Positions 1 through 15,000 of a DNA stretch of 64,000 bases are shown piece by piece (within the stretch, counting starts at the first letter, position 1; the number at the start of each line of letters is the position of its first letter). Location: positions 3,100,001 to 3,164,000 of the forward strand of contig CM075103.1 of NCBI GenBank assembly GCA_037576195.1, read 5' to 3'. The DNA is from Phytoseiulus persimilis. Taxonomy: Eukaryota > Arthropoda > Arachnida > Mesostigmata > Phytoseiidae. Below the pieces are notes generated by a model. It saw only the letters and a program-made list of their open reading frames with translations, made no database searches and had not been told where the DNA came from. Both the position numbers and the translations under genes were made by a program.

Positions 1-3000
1 CATTCCCTCGCTCGTATGAGCTGAGGGAATGTCGGAGTTGGCAGTCGTCGCGAACTCCCGTCGGATCGCTGAGGGATTGGGCAGCGGGAAAATAGACCGA
101 CGACTCCTCCTCTCCGGAGCCTGATTTGACAACGGCAGCAAGGCTCGGATCTATCTGCTGTTCGTGGGAGTCCGGCCTTTTCAGGAACGTGCGTCACGTC
201 AGTGCACTGGAACGTGAGACCGCCCGCGGCAGGAGAATCGGCCGCTCGACTGCAAGCAGCATTCCCGGGCACAAACACGGGATACAAATGGACGGTCATG
301 CAGACAGGCTCGCCAGCCGGACGGCGGGCCCGCCGTCAGGAACGCGGTCGTATTTAAATAATGCACAAGCAATAATGCACTGGCCTGATCGGTTGCAAGG
401 GAAAAATTCCATAGCAGACTTGGAATGCCGAGCGGAAGCTGTTGCTCTACTCAACGTCAGTACAATGTGATTGACCGATCGGCTTTTGTGGCCGAGTGGC
501 CAGTATTGGCCGTTTCCATTCGATGGCGGCGGAGACGGCGTTTGGCCAGTTCCAGCAGAACTTTCTCGGATCCCCCGGACCTTTTGCGGGGACGAGGCCG
601 CAACCTATGGCTGGGTGGGCCACGGCAAAATGAGTTGAAATCGCTTCCGCGTTCGTTCGCTCGTCCGGAACCCTGGCGGTGGGCCGGTGTCCTCGACGCG
701 AGGGATGATCTTGCGGGATGCCAGGGGCCGAGGTGTCGTTAGCTCAAGTAACGTGGTATCAATGTGCCATTAGGGCGGCTAAGAAAAACTGTTGTCAGAG
801 CTGTTAACGGAGCCTCGACCCTCGCTCGTCGGGCTTCCCCTCGCTGTAGCCGGGAGGGAATCTTGGCCCTGGTCAGCGTCCTCGAAACGAGTCGAGGAAG
901 TCCGTTTGCTTGGTTCGAGCCCCGTGTCTTCAGTGGGGGCCCCGCGGGCTGCTTATCGAGTCGATCCACGCATAATCGCATCTCGTTCTCGGGTCTAACG
1001 CGAAGCGGATCGTCATCATCGACATTAACTGCATCCGGCCCGTTGCCTGGATGGCTGCGGGAGCAAAGGGGCGGAAAGCCCGGGCCTGAAACCCCACCCC
1101 GTCTGCGGTCGTTCGGCTCCACTGTCGGTCGTTTTGTCGCCTTACGTCTGTCCTATTCCGCCTCCAGAACCAGGACGGCTCTTTGCGAGCAGTTCTCAAA
1201 CGGCCCTCCGCGGAGTCTGTGCACGATCGAATTGCCGCACGTCGAGGTGAGCGAGTTGCGAACGCTGCCGCGTGCTCGATATACGGCTCGGACTAAGACG
1301 TTTGTGGAGGAGGTTATTCCTTGAAATCCTCTGTTTCAGCGGGAGCTTGGGACGTTTTTGTTTCGGCGCCGATTCGTTTCGGCGCCGCTCTTGAGTGAAG
1401 TTTCGTCGTGCGGGCGGGCTTTCGTTTTTCCGCTGAGCCCGCCACGGAGTTTCAGGCGCTCAAAATGGACGTCGGACGTTGTCGAAGAACGCAATAGACA
1501 GAGGGACAAGCAGTCACGCAAAATAGAACCGCCTACTGGAGTTCCTTGGTGCCGTCGTCGTTGAGAATTCCTCGTCCCGTTCGAAACTGTCAACGGACGG
1601 TTCGAGGAGCGAACGAGCTGATGTCGGTGATCCTGCAGTGCTTCTGCCCCAACCCAGCCGTCCCCGAGTGAGCGGGCTCGCGGCGAAGCTCGAGTCGAAC
1701 TGCTACCAGTCGGAAACTTTTTGTCCTATTGCATTCTTCTCTCTCTCTCTTCCAAACGCGCCGTTCGCCCTTCTTGTCTCGTCTGAAGCTTTCTGAAGAA
1801 CTTCCAAGCCTTGACGGAGGGACGAACGGACAGACCCACTGCTCGCTGGCTTCATCTCGTGAATGACAAGCGCAGATGGAAGATGTCGCATCTGAAACCG
1901 AAACCAGCTGCTCGGACAGGCATATATCTTCGACTTCAACCGTCGCTGCCGCGGCAGCCGCTGTTCGCTATTTTTCCCTCGGTTCCGATGGGAGCAGTCT
2001 TGCTTCATCCACTCGAAACGGATGGATGTGATCGATTGATCGAGTAGCTCTCGTGATAAATGTCTCCTTGACGCCTCCCGACTCAAACTCAATTCAACGC
2101 TTCCTCTCCACGGCTGGTGTTCGACCGCCTCTCCTGGTCGAGGGAACTCGATCTGAGTTGTTTTTGGCCGAGGTCGCCGTCCCCGATCAACACAAAGATC
2201 TTCCCTCGAAACTCTCGCTCGCCAACATCGAAGTTTGAACTTCTGTGCAGTGGAAGGTGATTCCTCGTCGTGCGGAGCGTGCAGCTCGATTCCCGCGTTC
2301 GGAAGCTTGTTCAGCCGGGACAGCTGATCGAAAAAAATCAAAGCCACTTGGCAGGTAATCTAATCCAAACGAAGCTCATGCCACGCTGAGATTGATTTGT
2401 TGAGCTTGTTGGGCTCCGAGGGAAGTCATTAGAGGAGGCAGAGCTCCCGCGGGAAAAAATTGGTCGCTCTCCTCTCAAACGACAGCGCGGAGGCTCTTTG
2501 GAGAGCCTGTTGAGTTCACGTAAGTGACCGAGTCGGGAGATCGGCCAACAAACCTCAACGACGAGACGCAGCAAACTAGGGTAACCAACCGGAACACGCC
2601 ACTTGCTTTTTCCCGCCTCTCGCGGTTTCTGACTCATTCAGACGTCCCAACAAGAGACTTCCCCGGACGCCGTCAAGGCCACCACGGTTGATCATCAAGG
2701 CCACGGAGAGATGAATCGGGGCGTCGTTGCGCATGCTCTCAAGGTTTTCCGGAACCCAGAACTTGTCGGAAAGCTCTGCCCGTTTCGGTTCTGTTCCCAC
2801 ATCCAAGCAGCAGCCGATAGACTCGCTCCTACCGATACAGGTCGGCCCAATGGAGCCCCCCGGAGCGGAAACGGGAAACAAAACACTCACTGGGTCCGGA
2901 GCTCTTGGTCGCCGAGCTCGGGATGCACACGGACTGTTCCATTATTTGCTCCGAGTTCTCGTGGAGTGCCGCGATTCGGAGCCGTTGTTCGGAGCGGAAT

Positions 3001-6000
3001 TTCCTCCGTGTTTGGCAGAGTCAGCTGAAATAATCCATCAGACCGCTCCGGTTGATGCGGCCTTCGGGACTGCCGGTAGCGACGACGCCGGCGCCCGGAG
3101 AGTTGTTGGTCGAACGGTCGGTTGGGTTCTTCGTTCGTTTCATCCCTCCACCATTGAGGTAGATCGGATGGATGGACGAACGCAAGCTTTGAGTAGAAAG
3201 AGCAGTCGAGCGTACGGGTTGTTATTTTTCTTCACTTGTGGCAGGAAATCGAAACAAAGGAGGGAACCGAAACGGCGCCGAAAAAACAGAGGCGGGATCG
3301 GGAAGACAAGAATCTTAGTTCTGCCCCTGTCCTGCCTGAATCTCCTTCACCCCTCCCCCACCGCCTGCCCCGTCCTACTCTCTCCCCCACCAATGTCTCC
3401 ATTTGCCGGCATTCGTCCTTCTATGCGAATCTCGCTCGACCGAGCTCCTGGAGATCCTGCTCAACGAGTCGCTCGACTTTGTCGCAGGTGTTTTGAAACG
3501 ATCTGTACGTGCTCGCGGGGTTTGAGTCATCGTTTCAGCAGTTCCAAACTCGAGGGACGACTTTTCGTCTCCTCATCTGCGATCCTCCTCTGCGTTTGGC
3601 TTCAAAGACATCGGGACCCAAATCAGAGAACCTCGACCGTCAGACGGACAGCCTCCGACCGACACTCACAGCTAGAGGAGAGACAGACCACCGAGAGGGG
3701 AAGAACTACCATTACAAGTAATGGAGTCACGGAAACGACGACCGCCACCCAAGCGCTCGAACAGGCAGTCTGCCAACGGAGCATTGCCGGTGTTGTCGCC
3801 AACGTCCTCCTCTTCCACATCCTCCTGCTAGAGCCTCCGTCGTCGTTCTCGTGGTCGAAGTCGTTGTCGGAGCGAATGAAGAGGAACAAATGAGCGAGAT
3901 AATCAATTTGATTTTTCCGCGCTCCTTCGTTCGCGAACATCCATTTCGATCGGTGGCGGCAGCGGCGGCAATCTTCAAGTCTTCTCTCTGAGCGCGGTGT
4001 TTTCCTGGCTTATGCCTCGTTCTCTGTCTCATTGCCCTCTCTCCGCGATCTCTTTTCTTGTTCTTCCCGAAACGAAGCTGGCAATCGATCGAACTGACGA
4101 ACCGGCCGGGCGGAGTTCCCTACCGGAACCAAGGCGCACCGAAGAAAACCAATTCGATTGCGCTCCTATTTCTAATCGCCCGCGCCAGTCCGCTGCGTAG
4201 TTTTTGCTCCCGGCTTGTTAATAAGGTCAGGTACTCTACTCGGTTCCGATGCTTCGGAGGGAACCAACCAGACTTCGGGGCTGAGGGAAACCAAAATCGA
4301 AGAAATTTTCCCAGGAAGACTTTACATTGAACAGTAATATCGTCAAAAGGTCTATGTACGGGCCGTGAATGTCTACTCAACGGATTATCGACCGCGAGTA
4401 CTTCTTCGGCGATTGTTTCGATTGGGCCTTGTTCCGCAACCGAGAACTCGTAGCTGACTTTACGACCTCATCTCTTCACATAGGATGTCTGCGCGAACGG
4501 GAATTCACCCAGGGCGTCTGCACTAAAGGATCGCTGCGCGGATTAGAGGATGCGGAATCCAACCTCTCCGAGGAACACTCTCGACAGGAAAACGTTCACG
4601 TCGTTACAGGATGTTTCTCGCTCAAATCCGGTTCGCGTCAGGCCCTTGTGTACCCTTCTACCGCCGCTCTCGATTACCCCCTCAGCTATACACTAGGAAA
4701 ACGAAGACTTCACCAGTGGGTAAACACAGACTGTGAGCCCGGTGATGAGTTTCCCTCGGAGAAATTCCGAACAGATTGAACGGAGGAGGGTGTTCCGGCT
4801 GCGGGTTGGTTCTGGGCGCGGGGGTCGAGACCTCACTCCAGATCTGGGAACAGCAAGCCTTCTCCGACACCTGGGAGCCGGGCTTTCCCCCAGACGCGAC
4901 ACTGTGTTCGTTTCTGATCCCCATTAGGAGTCATCCGCTGAATAATAAATGTGTGTCCGACGCCCGGGGAGGGTCTTCCCCGTTGTTCCGGGATCGAGCG
5001 ATTTATTTCCAGGGTATGCAGGGTGAAAAATGGTACGAAGGAAAGTTGCGACAGCGCGAGAGCCGTCGCGAGACAGGAAGGCGGTGGCAAAGCCAACACC
5101 TTCCGCGGTGCAAACTCTGTTCTTGCTCGGCTGCTCTGTTTGTGGGTTGCATTCCAGGTCTATGCTCCCCGTTCTGTGACCATCATTTTTTTCCTGCGTT
5201 TCCCTCTCCTCATATTGCGTTCTTCAAGCCTGGTTCAGTTCGCTTTCATCCGCTGCGTTTCCTACTCTTCCGGAAAGAGAAAGAAAAAAAAATCGGGAAA
5301 AGCTCCCGCCACTGCTGCTGCCGGTACAAATACTTTTTCTTCGTTCCGAAACTCACCCAGGCAGGCGGGAGGACTTTATTCGTTCCTCTGTTTCTTCCGC
5401 GTTGCCGCGTGCTTCTTTTCTCGCTACCGCGGACGCCTACTACGCTCCATGGTGCCCTTTGAACGCTTTCCCTGCTTTCGGGGCAAGCTTGCCTCCACAA
5501 TATCAGAGTCGGAGCCGGGGAGTCGAAGCACTGGCTGTAGCGGAACCACTGAATGCATGAAATCCCGAACGAACCTCAGACCAGCCCGATGGCGAGAAAC
5601 AACAGTCCCCGCGGAATGGGAACGCAACGGCCCAACGGGAGAGGCTCACGGTCAAATATGGAACGAATCGCCCTGCTGTGTGGAATCCGGAGGAAATATT
5701 CCTGAGAAAGCTATTCGAAACCACCGCAGCGGACATGTGCGAGCACGTCGCCTCGTTCGATCGGGGGTCCCATCTTCTCGGCACAACTCTCCCAGCGACA
5801 ACCAGAGTGGATCTGGGGAGAGTTGAAATGACGATCCGTTGCCTCGCTCAGCTCTACCGTTTTTGTACGGCCTTTAAGGGACGTCTCCTTGGTCGTTTCG
5901 CCAGCGCCCCAATCGCTTGGAGGAGCGTGAACCATGAACGGCGGATCCGCTATTTTTAATTATAGCCCGGGAAGAACTTTCGGATCATAGTCGCCAGCCA

Positions 6001-9000
6001 GCAAGGCTAACAAGCTGGAGACAGAATTGAAGCGTTCCTCGCTGCGCTCACCCGACCTCTTCGCAACGGTCTCATCCTAGCTGCAGGCACAGCGTCGGGG
6101 ATGAACTCGACGGGAGCCGACCTTGCGTCGCAAGATTCGATGCACGAGTACGTCTGGAGTCTTCCTCGCCGGCGGGTCAGGAGCCTATTCTTCTTTGGAT
6201 ATTTCGTTGGCTCTTCCGGGGAGGGAAACAGTTTCCGGAGCGAGCAGGTTTTCCTTATTGAGGGGGGAGGCCGGCTCTTCAGACCTTGATCAGAGTTCGA
6301 GTTTTCTTTGTGGTTGATGCGGCCACTCGAACATCACGCAAGCGGAGAATCCAGTGCGTCCGTCCGTCAGTGAATCGACTCCACAAATTGGACCCATGAG
6401 GCAATATCCATCTAGCCGGCGCGGCGTCGATTGAAACCGATCGCTGCGCTTCGCCGGGACTCGACCGCTCCGGCTCAGGACCATAAGGGTTACGGGAACT
6501 GCGGCCACCTGGATTTTTCCCGGGAAACACTTCCCCCCGTTTCGTTCCGAGCGATCCATCGAGTATTCCTCATGGTTGTGCCATTCCGCTTGCGACCGAA
6601 TGGATTTCCTCGCAGCCCGACGAGACGGTTCCCTCTCGAACGAGTCGCGCGAGCTCGTCCCCACATGACGCAAAACCTTTTCTCCCAGACTAATGCTGAA
6701 GTTCTGCTGTGGTCCATGTACCAAAGCGTTACGTCTTTCGAGGCGATATGTATTTGGTCGTCGACTTCGATCGCCTCCGAGTGCGCTCCGGGGCCGCTCC
6801 GGGTTCATTGCGACGAGCCACCCTGGGACGGCTTTGTGTTGAGTTACGCGTTGTCATAAAGTGCAGTGTAATAACAAAGACATGAAAAGCTTCAGGTTAT
6901 TGGTCGTTATTGGCCTACTTTACGGGCATGACACACCGCGCACTCCTTCGTTCGCTTGTTCGGTCGTCCTCCTGTCCAGCTTCCTCTGAAGATTTTTCAT
7001 CCGCTGCTTATAACTTTATTCGACAATTCGCCCTTCAGATAATTTATTTGGGACAAGGCACTCGGAATTCGCTTCGTTCCTCCAGGAATTCCTGGTCGGC
7101 GCGAGTTTTCGGATCGAGGACTGAGAGAAACGAGGTGCTACGATTGCCCGCTGCTCGGGATCCCCACGTTCTCGCGGAAACACTCGACAGGACCTACTGG
7201 CTGGCCACGATCCGCGGGGAGGGGGAGGGGAACTTCGTCGACGCTCGGAAAGGGTTCGAGGAGCCCAACTAGCGGAGAGGTTGGATGGGCGATTCGATCT
7301 GAGAGAAATCTATCCGTTCGCGACTTCCGAAAGCCTTCTACGGACCCGCGCACTGCCGCCGTCGTTTTGGCGCGGTGCGACTTTCTGTGCGAAGCTATGT
7401 ACATAGATGTGACAAGAGTTTCTGCGCGCAATATTTCGCTCTTGTGTTTACTGTCTGCGGCCAACACTAACTGAGCAAATAAGCCGCCGAGAAGCCGCGC
7501 GGTCAGGCCACCACCCAGCCATAGAACAACCTGCTTTGGCGGGCCCACCAGCTGTTCGTGGGGACCGGGAGGACGACTGGAGAGCCTTCTCACGGATTTT
7601 TGCTTTGGTTTGACTTTCTTCTAAAGAGCGTGGCTGCTCGCCACCGAACGACTCGAGGGGGATGAGTGCGCGCGTCCTCACGGGCGTTCCTCTCCCCGTA
7701 GGGGTTGTGGGGTGGTGCAAAAACTCCGCGATACGTCCCTCTTCGTTCCGGAACCGGTACCGCGGGGAACACCTATGTATATCTGGACCTGCTCGACGTT
7801 TGTGCCCTTGAATATCTTCGGAATGCGCGACGATCACCCATGAATTCGAGTTTGAGCGTAGCTGGTTCTAATCTCTGCCGAACAGGCTCAAGCAGCGCAG
7901 GACGTCACGCTGCGTGCCCGTGAAGCGCGAAAGATTCATTGAGTTTTTCCGCGGCGCAAACTGCGCTCATTAGCCGGGAGTCGGAGACGACCGTTGTTCT
8001 CTCCGCCCGGGCTTTTCAGTGTTTCCGAAAGTCACTCAGCCATTATCCCTGGACATTTTTTCTTCGGCGTTCGGCCTCCCTCTCTCTCATAACTCATCGT
8101 TAAGGACGGACAATCGTTCATCTGGATTCCGTTTCTCGTCTCCCTGGGTTCACGAGTTGCGCCGGTATGAATCGAAACGCCGCGAAGATGACGTGGCTAT
8201 GAATCCGTTGGAAAGTCCGAAGCACAGCGGGCCCCTCCGGGAAGTCCGCGGGTCGGCGCGTTGAGCAACGTTCAATATTCTGCTTACCTGAAATGCAAAT
8301 AATAAATTGTTAGGTTCTTACAAGCGCGTGGAAACTTCCGAATCGATTGAATTCGGAATCGATGGTCGAATGCGCAAGGAGAAATCTCCTGTTTTTCTCC
8401 TCCTGAGCGAGTCCTACGGCAGGTTTTTGAACACGAGTCCAGCTCGACGGAGAACTAGGCACACAGGAGCACCTCGACTGATGGGTCGGAGTTCTTCCTT
8501 CTCGGCTGAGACTTTCGTTGAGGAGTTGCGATGCTCGGAACGTAGCAATATGGAAACCGATATGGATGAAGTTGTTCAGACAGAAGTCCGCTAATAAATA
8601 CGAGCTGATTAACGAAGTCGGGTTCGTCAATCGAAACTTTCGTATCGCCAACCGGTATCGTGCAGCGAGGCAATGAGGGAGCTGTAAGCGAAACGTGCGT
8701 GCGGACTCTTCTCAGTCTCGATTTGCATTGCGAGGATCGAAGTGCGGACTACCAAGAAGGAGAAACCCCCCCACCTGCATCTAGCTCTGCTAGGAATATC
8801 GGAGTCGGGAGGATTTCAACGGATGGCGCTTGTGCACGTAGCTTTGCGAGCTATGTCGCATGGAAGTCGGAGACCAGCATAGGACAATGCCAGGGAGGAA
8901 TTAGCATTTTGTTATTCCTATTTCATGCGACGGCGAAGTTACCGCGCCAACGGTCCGGCGGTTCCTTTATGGGCCCGAGGGACTTCATATTCAGAATGTA

Positions 9001-12000
9001 TTTATGTAATGACCCGGAATCAGGCTGCTGCGACGAGTAAATGGGAGAAGAGCTCCGAATCGTTGGAGCAGAGACTCCGGTGAGAGAGGACAGACGGAGC
9101 GGAGAAGAGGACTGCCGGCGACTTGGAGAGACCCTCAGAGACCCCGCAGAGCGGAAGTCCCGGTTAAAGTCATTCCGGTAAATGGGACGTCCCCTGAAGA
9201 ATTTCAGTAATCGATCCGAACTCTGGAACGAGGCCATTTCAACGGTCGCGATTCGTTTGTCCGTGGAAGCGTTTGGCGGTCCGCGAGGATGACAATGACG
9301 ACAACGCTGACTGACTTGCTGAAGTCGCGGTTATCTCGTAGAAGTCACCGCGAGTCGACGTAAATTGATTTCGTTCTCGGTCCGACGGCTGGACGGACCG
9401 CGGTGCTCCCGGATTCTCACTTCCTGCGAGCGGCGGCGGCTCTGATTGAATTTCGATCGGAGACTTTCAAAACTTCATTCCCGGCGTGTTGCAGTTCTCG
9501 GGTCCGCGAGGAAACCAACCGACTCATGAACCAGCATTTGATCCGATTTACTTCGACCGTCGGTCAGTTTAGGCCGCTCGTTTCCCTCTTTATTCCTCCG
9601 CGGCGCCCGCGAATCCGCGTCTCTAAACGAGCTTCTGCGCAAACGAGGTTTTGCATCAAAAGTTGTTGTTTGCGTCCGGCGAGTCACGATCTCGGGGGCC
9701 GGGCTGGAACACTGTCCCGCCGCCGTCGTCTCCCCTCGAGCTTCTCAGTTTTTAATGAGAACCCCTTTCATCTCGAGGGTTTGTGTCCGCGTGCGAGCAT
9801 TATGCGGCGTCCGCCGAGCAACGATATTCGCACGGACGACTTTTGAAAGCCGCCTCCTGCTCAAGCGTCTAGGATCTGCTTGATTTCTCCCCTTGTTTTA
9901 AGCGATGTTGGGAAAACCGAGGCAGCTCTTCATGGTCCGACCGGAACCTAACCAAAGTGGAGCGTTCCAGCTCGGCGAGGCGGATTGTCCTGAATGGTTC
10001 CTCTGATTCGTTCGGAAGCGTTCGCTCCCGTTGTCCCGCGCGAGGGTCGGATCATGTAGGCGATGAGTCATTCGTTTCTGGAGGACCGTTCCCGGACACG
10101 GTTGTCTTCGCTGCGTGCCGACCCGGGATGCGCGATGTCTGGAGTGGAAAGCTCAGCTCGACCAGCACCTCGCTGTGCCACCTGACTCTCCTCCTTCCGT
10201 TCCTCGGAACGCATCTTTCCCCTGTGTCTCCTGATGTATCCATTTTTCGTTCCTATCCGTTCTTCCCCCGAACCGTGATGACATAATGCATAAACGCCTT
10301 CAAGAGCGCTCCAGGAACTCTTCCCGGCGCAGCAAGCCTGACGAAACCCTTTCTCGGAGCTGCCGTCTTGTGATATTCGAAGAGAGAAGCAAGCAGTAAT
10401 GGTTGCAGCGCTCGGTTGTGGCGCCTTCATTCGAGACGTGCGGGATTCATGCCTTGATGATTCATTCATCCAGAAAGTGCTCTCCTTCATCGGATGACGG
10501 CGGTTCGTTCGGGGCGATTCGAGAGCTTGGAGCCGCCTCTCCAAATTCCGGTCGGATCTGCTCTCAGTCTCTATTTGAGAAGCATGCCCGACAGTTCCCA
10601 CTTCTCAACTTCTCATTCAGTTTACCGGCGTAATGGTTGACGAGATGCTGAGTTTTCGTACCTGGGTGGCCCAAACCTCAATTTCCCCCGCCCGCCCGGA
10701 TGCCGCTCCAGACGATCGATATAGATCCGTTCGAACACGTTCGCACGATGAGTTATCGTTTCCGGTTTCTCTGCCTCATTCGCCGCAACAGCGTGTCGGA
10801 TCGAGATTTTTCTCCTCGCATTGTCATCTGTCGCGACAGACGCCGCCCCCGCCTACGTCCTATTCTCATTACCGATATGTATCCTGCGTGTGTCGCCGCC
10901 GTAACCTCCTGGTTCCAGCCTGTTGGGGATCCCTTCCGTCAGAACGGAATGAGCAGCTGTGCCAGCAGCAGCAGCTTGCAAACAAACGATCGCCCGGAGT
11001 CCGGAAAGCAGGGCAAAGTCAGCAGACGTGAGGAGCTCCTTGCGGACTTGTTTCAAGAAAGCCTTCGATTCGTTTGGAGCGGGAATCCTGATCGACTCGC
11101 TGGAGCACGCGAAGCTCCGTTCGGGCTCTCCGGAGTCGCTTCGATCCTTGGGCTAACGTCGCCCGCCGTCGGTGGCGGGGATGCAAGCATCTCTCCGCTG
11201 CCTCTTCCCAAGTTAAAGACTTGTTTGCATCGCTTGTTCCTTTGGGGGGAAGACAGAGGAACTGGGAATGAAAGAATACCAGAAAACGGCGGGAAACGCA
11301 GAAGTGCTCGGCAAGAAGAGAGACTCCAACGAAAAGGGTTGTAGACTAGCGGCGGTGGTTTCGATGCTGAAGCAGTGGGGAGCGATGCAGAATCCAGAGA
11401 CGACACTGTTCTCGCTCGGTGTCCTAGGCGATGGTACTTCGCGTGCTCTGTGTCGAGTCGCCAACGCGGTTCCGGCCGATCCCGGAGTGGGAGAGGGCTG
11501 GCGCTCGAATAGCCCACGAGGGAGTTTCAATGTGCTGATGAGCAACGGATCTATCAAGGAAAGCCCTACCACAACAGGGCCATCAGTTACGGCAAACAAA
11601 CTCGCTCAGAGAGGAAAAAATGAAGTTATGATGAAGCGGGGAACCAGCCACGGAATTTTTTGGCCTGAGCCCCGCTCAAGCAACCGGGCGGGAAACCAGA
11701 CATGAAGGCTGAGCAGAACGGAGGGAAAATCGAGACAAGTGAGCCGAGTGATTTCGGGCAGAGGTTTGTTCCTGTCAGCCGGGGCGACCTCGGAAGCCGG
11801 TTGCTTCGCAGCGCATTCTGACGAGAATGCTCACAGCGACGGATGCGCCCACCGGAGCAGCTCTTCGGTCCCAATCCGAGCGAAACGTTAGCTTCGAGAA
11901 GAGTGAAAGGACCCGACGCAGACTCGGATCCACGGTCAGGTAGGTAGAACAGGCAAAATCAAAGTGGGTAATGGGCGGGGCTGTTCCTCGGAATCGTGGA

Positions 12001-12046
12001 CGGTCGCACACGCAACTTGAAGTACTGCCTTATCTTGTGTCTAAGC

Positions 12047-12093
12047 TAATCTTCAAGCCCAATATCCTTACATCGAATTGGGCTTAGAGATTA
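12047..12093. repeat. 17-bp inverted repeat (hairpin) with 13-nt loop
   Basis: Arms 12047-12063 (TAATCTTCAAGCCCAAT) and 12077-12093 pair at 15 of 17 positions. It could fold as an RNA stem-loop or be part of a miniature transposon; nothing around it decides. Confidence 0.5.
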
Positions 12094-15000
12094 ACTTGAA
12101 CTCAAGCAAGGCCGCGGTTGCGCTTCACAAGTCATCCCTCGTGATCAGCCCCTTTCCTCCTCCGTCCTGTCGGGACGCTCCCGCGGGTTGATGCGGGTCA
12201 TCCACATCGAGTCTCTTGGCAATTCGGAAACGCCTTGCCATTGATCCGGATCACAATCGAGCTGGCGTCTCGAGCGGTCCTCCGACGGCGGATCGGCGAG
12301 CAACGGGGCAGTGACGCACTAAGCCACACCAGCGGTTGAGCAGCAACAACAACAAAACGGAAATAGGGCAGGCAGCGAAAGGAACGAAACACAAAAAAGC
12401 ACCGCAAGCATAGGGAATATTTCCGGGGAGAGGACGAATCGGCGCCAGGCCGATCAAGGCTCTGACTGAGCACGGAAACGTACCAAGTTAGGTCGCCGTT
12501 CGAGGATTTATCCGAACCCTGGAGCAGAACACGATCTCGTCTAGGCGTTCGATAGGAATAACGCAGGCATACCCGCAACGATCACCGAGTTGGAAATTCG
12601 GGGAGAGCGAGCTTCTGAACTTTTCCCCGAGTCCCGCGCCCACGGAGCTACAGCAGAGTTTCACTTGAGCACCGTTCGGATACGATGACGCCCAGGAAAA
12701 GCGGATCCGGAGCTGCTGAGTCAAGTCCCCGCCCGCCTTCCCGTCCGGTTCGCTCCTTCCTCCCTTTATCGATGATATAGAATATCAAAACTGCACGCCC
12801 TGGGATCCGGGGGCGCGCACGGTCGCTAAGCGGATGTTCCCGCACGCACGGAACGAGGTGTCTTTTCGACGACCGCGCGCACGAGCGAAAGAGCCAGCGC
12901 GGGACCGACTGGCAGAAGCCTTAAGCGGTATTTAGATACAGAGCACTCCATAAATTATGTCCTATCAGGCATCCTCCCGACCCGGCCCCTCCCGCAACCC
13001 GTACTGCCCGTCATTCCGACCGACTGGCAAAGGTTAGCGGAGCCGTCGCGGCCGCAGCTCGGAAATCCGAATCGTCCGACGGGCGAGCTCCGTCAACGAA
13101 CAAGCGGCGCCCATGTAGAGAACAAAAGCCGGAGAATCGAATGTCGAGGCCAACGGCAGATGGCCTCTGGGACTTCCCCCTTCCCCTCCATTTTTCTCTG
13201 GCGAGTCTTGACTACTCCTTCGCCGACTCCTTCGTTTCGCTCTCGAGCGCTGTGAGCCGATCAATCCTACTTTGGCTCTCGCCGAGGAAGCAAGCAGCTC
13301 CGGACGCCCAGACGAGCGAGCGACCATACGTGCCCCGATACCCGGGAAGAACCCCTATCTCTCAATATTATCTAAACAGGCTTCCGGACCCCGTGCGGAA
13401 CCTTCGCCAGACCCTCCGCACATCCCGGCAGACTCGCTCCGCGACTCTCCGCCGACTGCCATATTCAATAAGGAGTTGGACGGTGGATATTCCTTAGAGC
13501 GTGGCAGGTGACTTCTCAAATTGGCTCAGGCGCCGGATGAGAGGGACGGAATCTGGCGAGTGAGCCGGGGTCGCGAGACCGGCGGCAAACGAACCGAGGT
13601 TTCGGAGACCATATGGCTGAATGACTGACACACCGCGCGAGAATGAGACTGAGAGCTCGGGAGATTTTTCGGGCCGCGCCGAGCATCTCGCGCATCAGCA
13701 ATGAGCATATATTCTCGAGATCCCAAATAGTTCTTGGTTTGTTTCCCGCTGGAATCTCAATTCCTCGTTAGAAACCTAATTCCGCAGCTGAATGTTGACG
13801 ATTCTTGGGTGGTTTTGGAATTTTTGAAATGAGCGCCGTGATATACGTGGTGCGCCGAAAACTTCCATGGACTTTGGATGTCATGCTCCAGTGAGCGTCG
13901 TGCGCGGCTCGCGGACCTGGAAAAAACGTATCGCGAAACACGCGACACTTCTCGGATCCTTGCGCCGCGGATCTCGACGCGGGGAAATTCCAGTGGGTAT
14001 CGGAATCGTTCCGAAGAAGGCACTCGAATTGGGAACAGCCTGGCGTACACTTTTGCGCGTTCTCCCGTGTCGGTCGAGTACTCCCGCTCCGATAATTCTG
14101 ATGGGACTTCATCGCGCTAATGACCGCATATCGTGACCGCACGCTATCCCCCTGGATGCTTCTGATGCCGGCGCGTCGTGCAAGCAACACTCTCGGACTG
14201 AATATTTCACGAGAGTTTTTTGCTCCTCCACATTTACTTTTGTGGGAGGGAATTGCCCTCTCGAGTCAAGGCTTTGCTCCTCGCGCTAATTGCGTTTAAC
14301 AGCTTGATACGACAGCTTGCAACCGTGGCACGACGGCGAGGGAAAAGTCGATACGAATCCGAAAACAGCTTTTCCCGGAAAGGAGCCGCGTCCGGGAGGA
14401 ACGCCTCCGAGTGTTCCAATCACATAACCATTGCGGAACTAGTTTCCAAACTTTCGTTTTGAGGTGCCGACGAATCGATGATTTGATCGCGTTTCGTTCG
14501 GATCGATTGCGTCCGGAATCACCGAGGCAAGTGTCTGGAACACGACCCGCCGCGGGATTGGGTTTAATCTGTTTTCGCTCGCTTGGATTTGCGAAAACCA
14601 GCGCCGCCGGACAGACGAATGGGCTCGTTGTTTAGTTGGTTGACTAGCTCAGTGAATCGATGAACACGACAAAGGCCCCACCTAATAGCCAGCTCCCACC
14701 GCGAAGGTTTTGACCACCGCCATTTCCACCGCAGCCCTGTGGACGCCGCTGTCACAGCCACGATCGCTATTGACGCAATCTAATAGTTGTCTTCCCCAGT
14801 CCGGCTGGTGTCGTTTGATACCTAATATTGAGTCTATATGGGCAGCAGATGACATCGCAGATCGCACTCGGGATCCATCGAAGGCTTTCGCTGGAACGAT
14901 TTTTAGCGGAACCGAGTCGAGTGAGGCGGCTCTACGTGGGACCTGTGTGCGTACAAGGCGCCGCGTTCGTCTACTCTCCGTCTAAAAACTCGCCGACGTA

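Noticed and set aside
4951-5826. 291-codon plus ORF
   Set aside because: Starts at GTG, its first true ATG is far inside, composition is repeat-like (AAAAAG and CTCTTC tracts), and no domain is visible.
10700-11344. 214-codon plus ORF
   Set aside because: No signal, domain or splice partner; overlapping frames of similar length on both strands indicate stop-poor composition.
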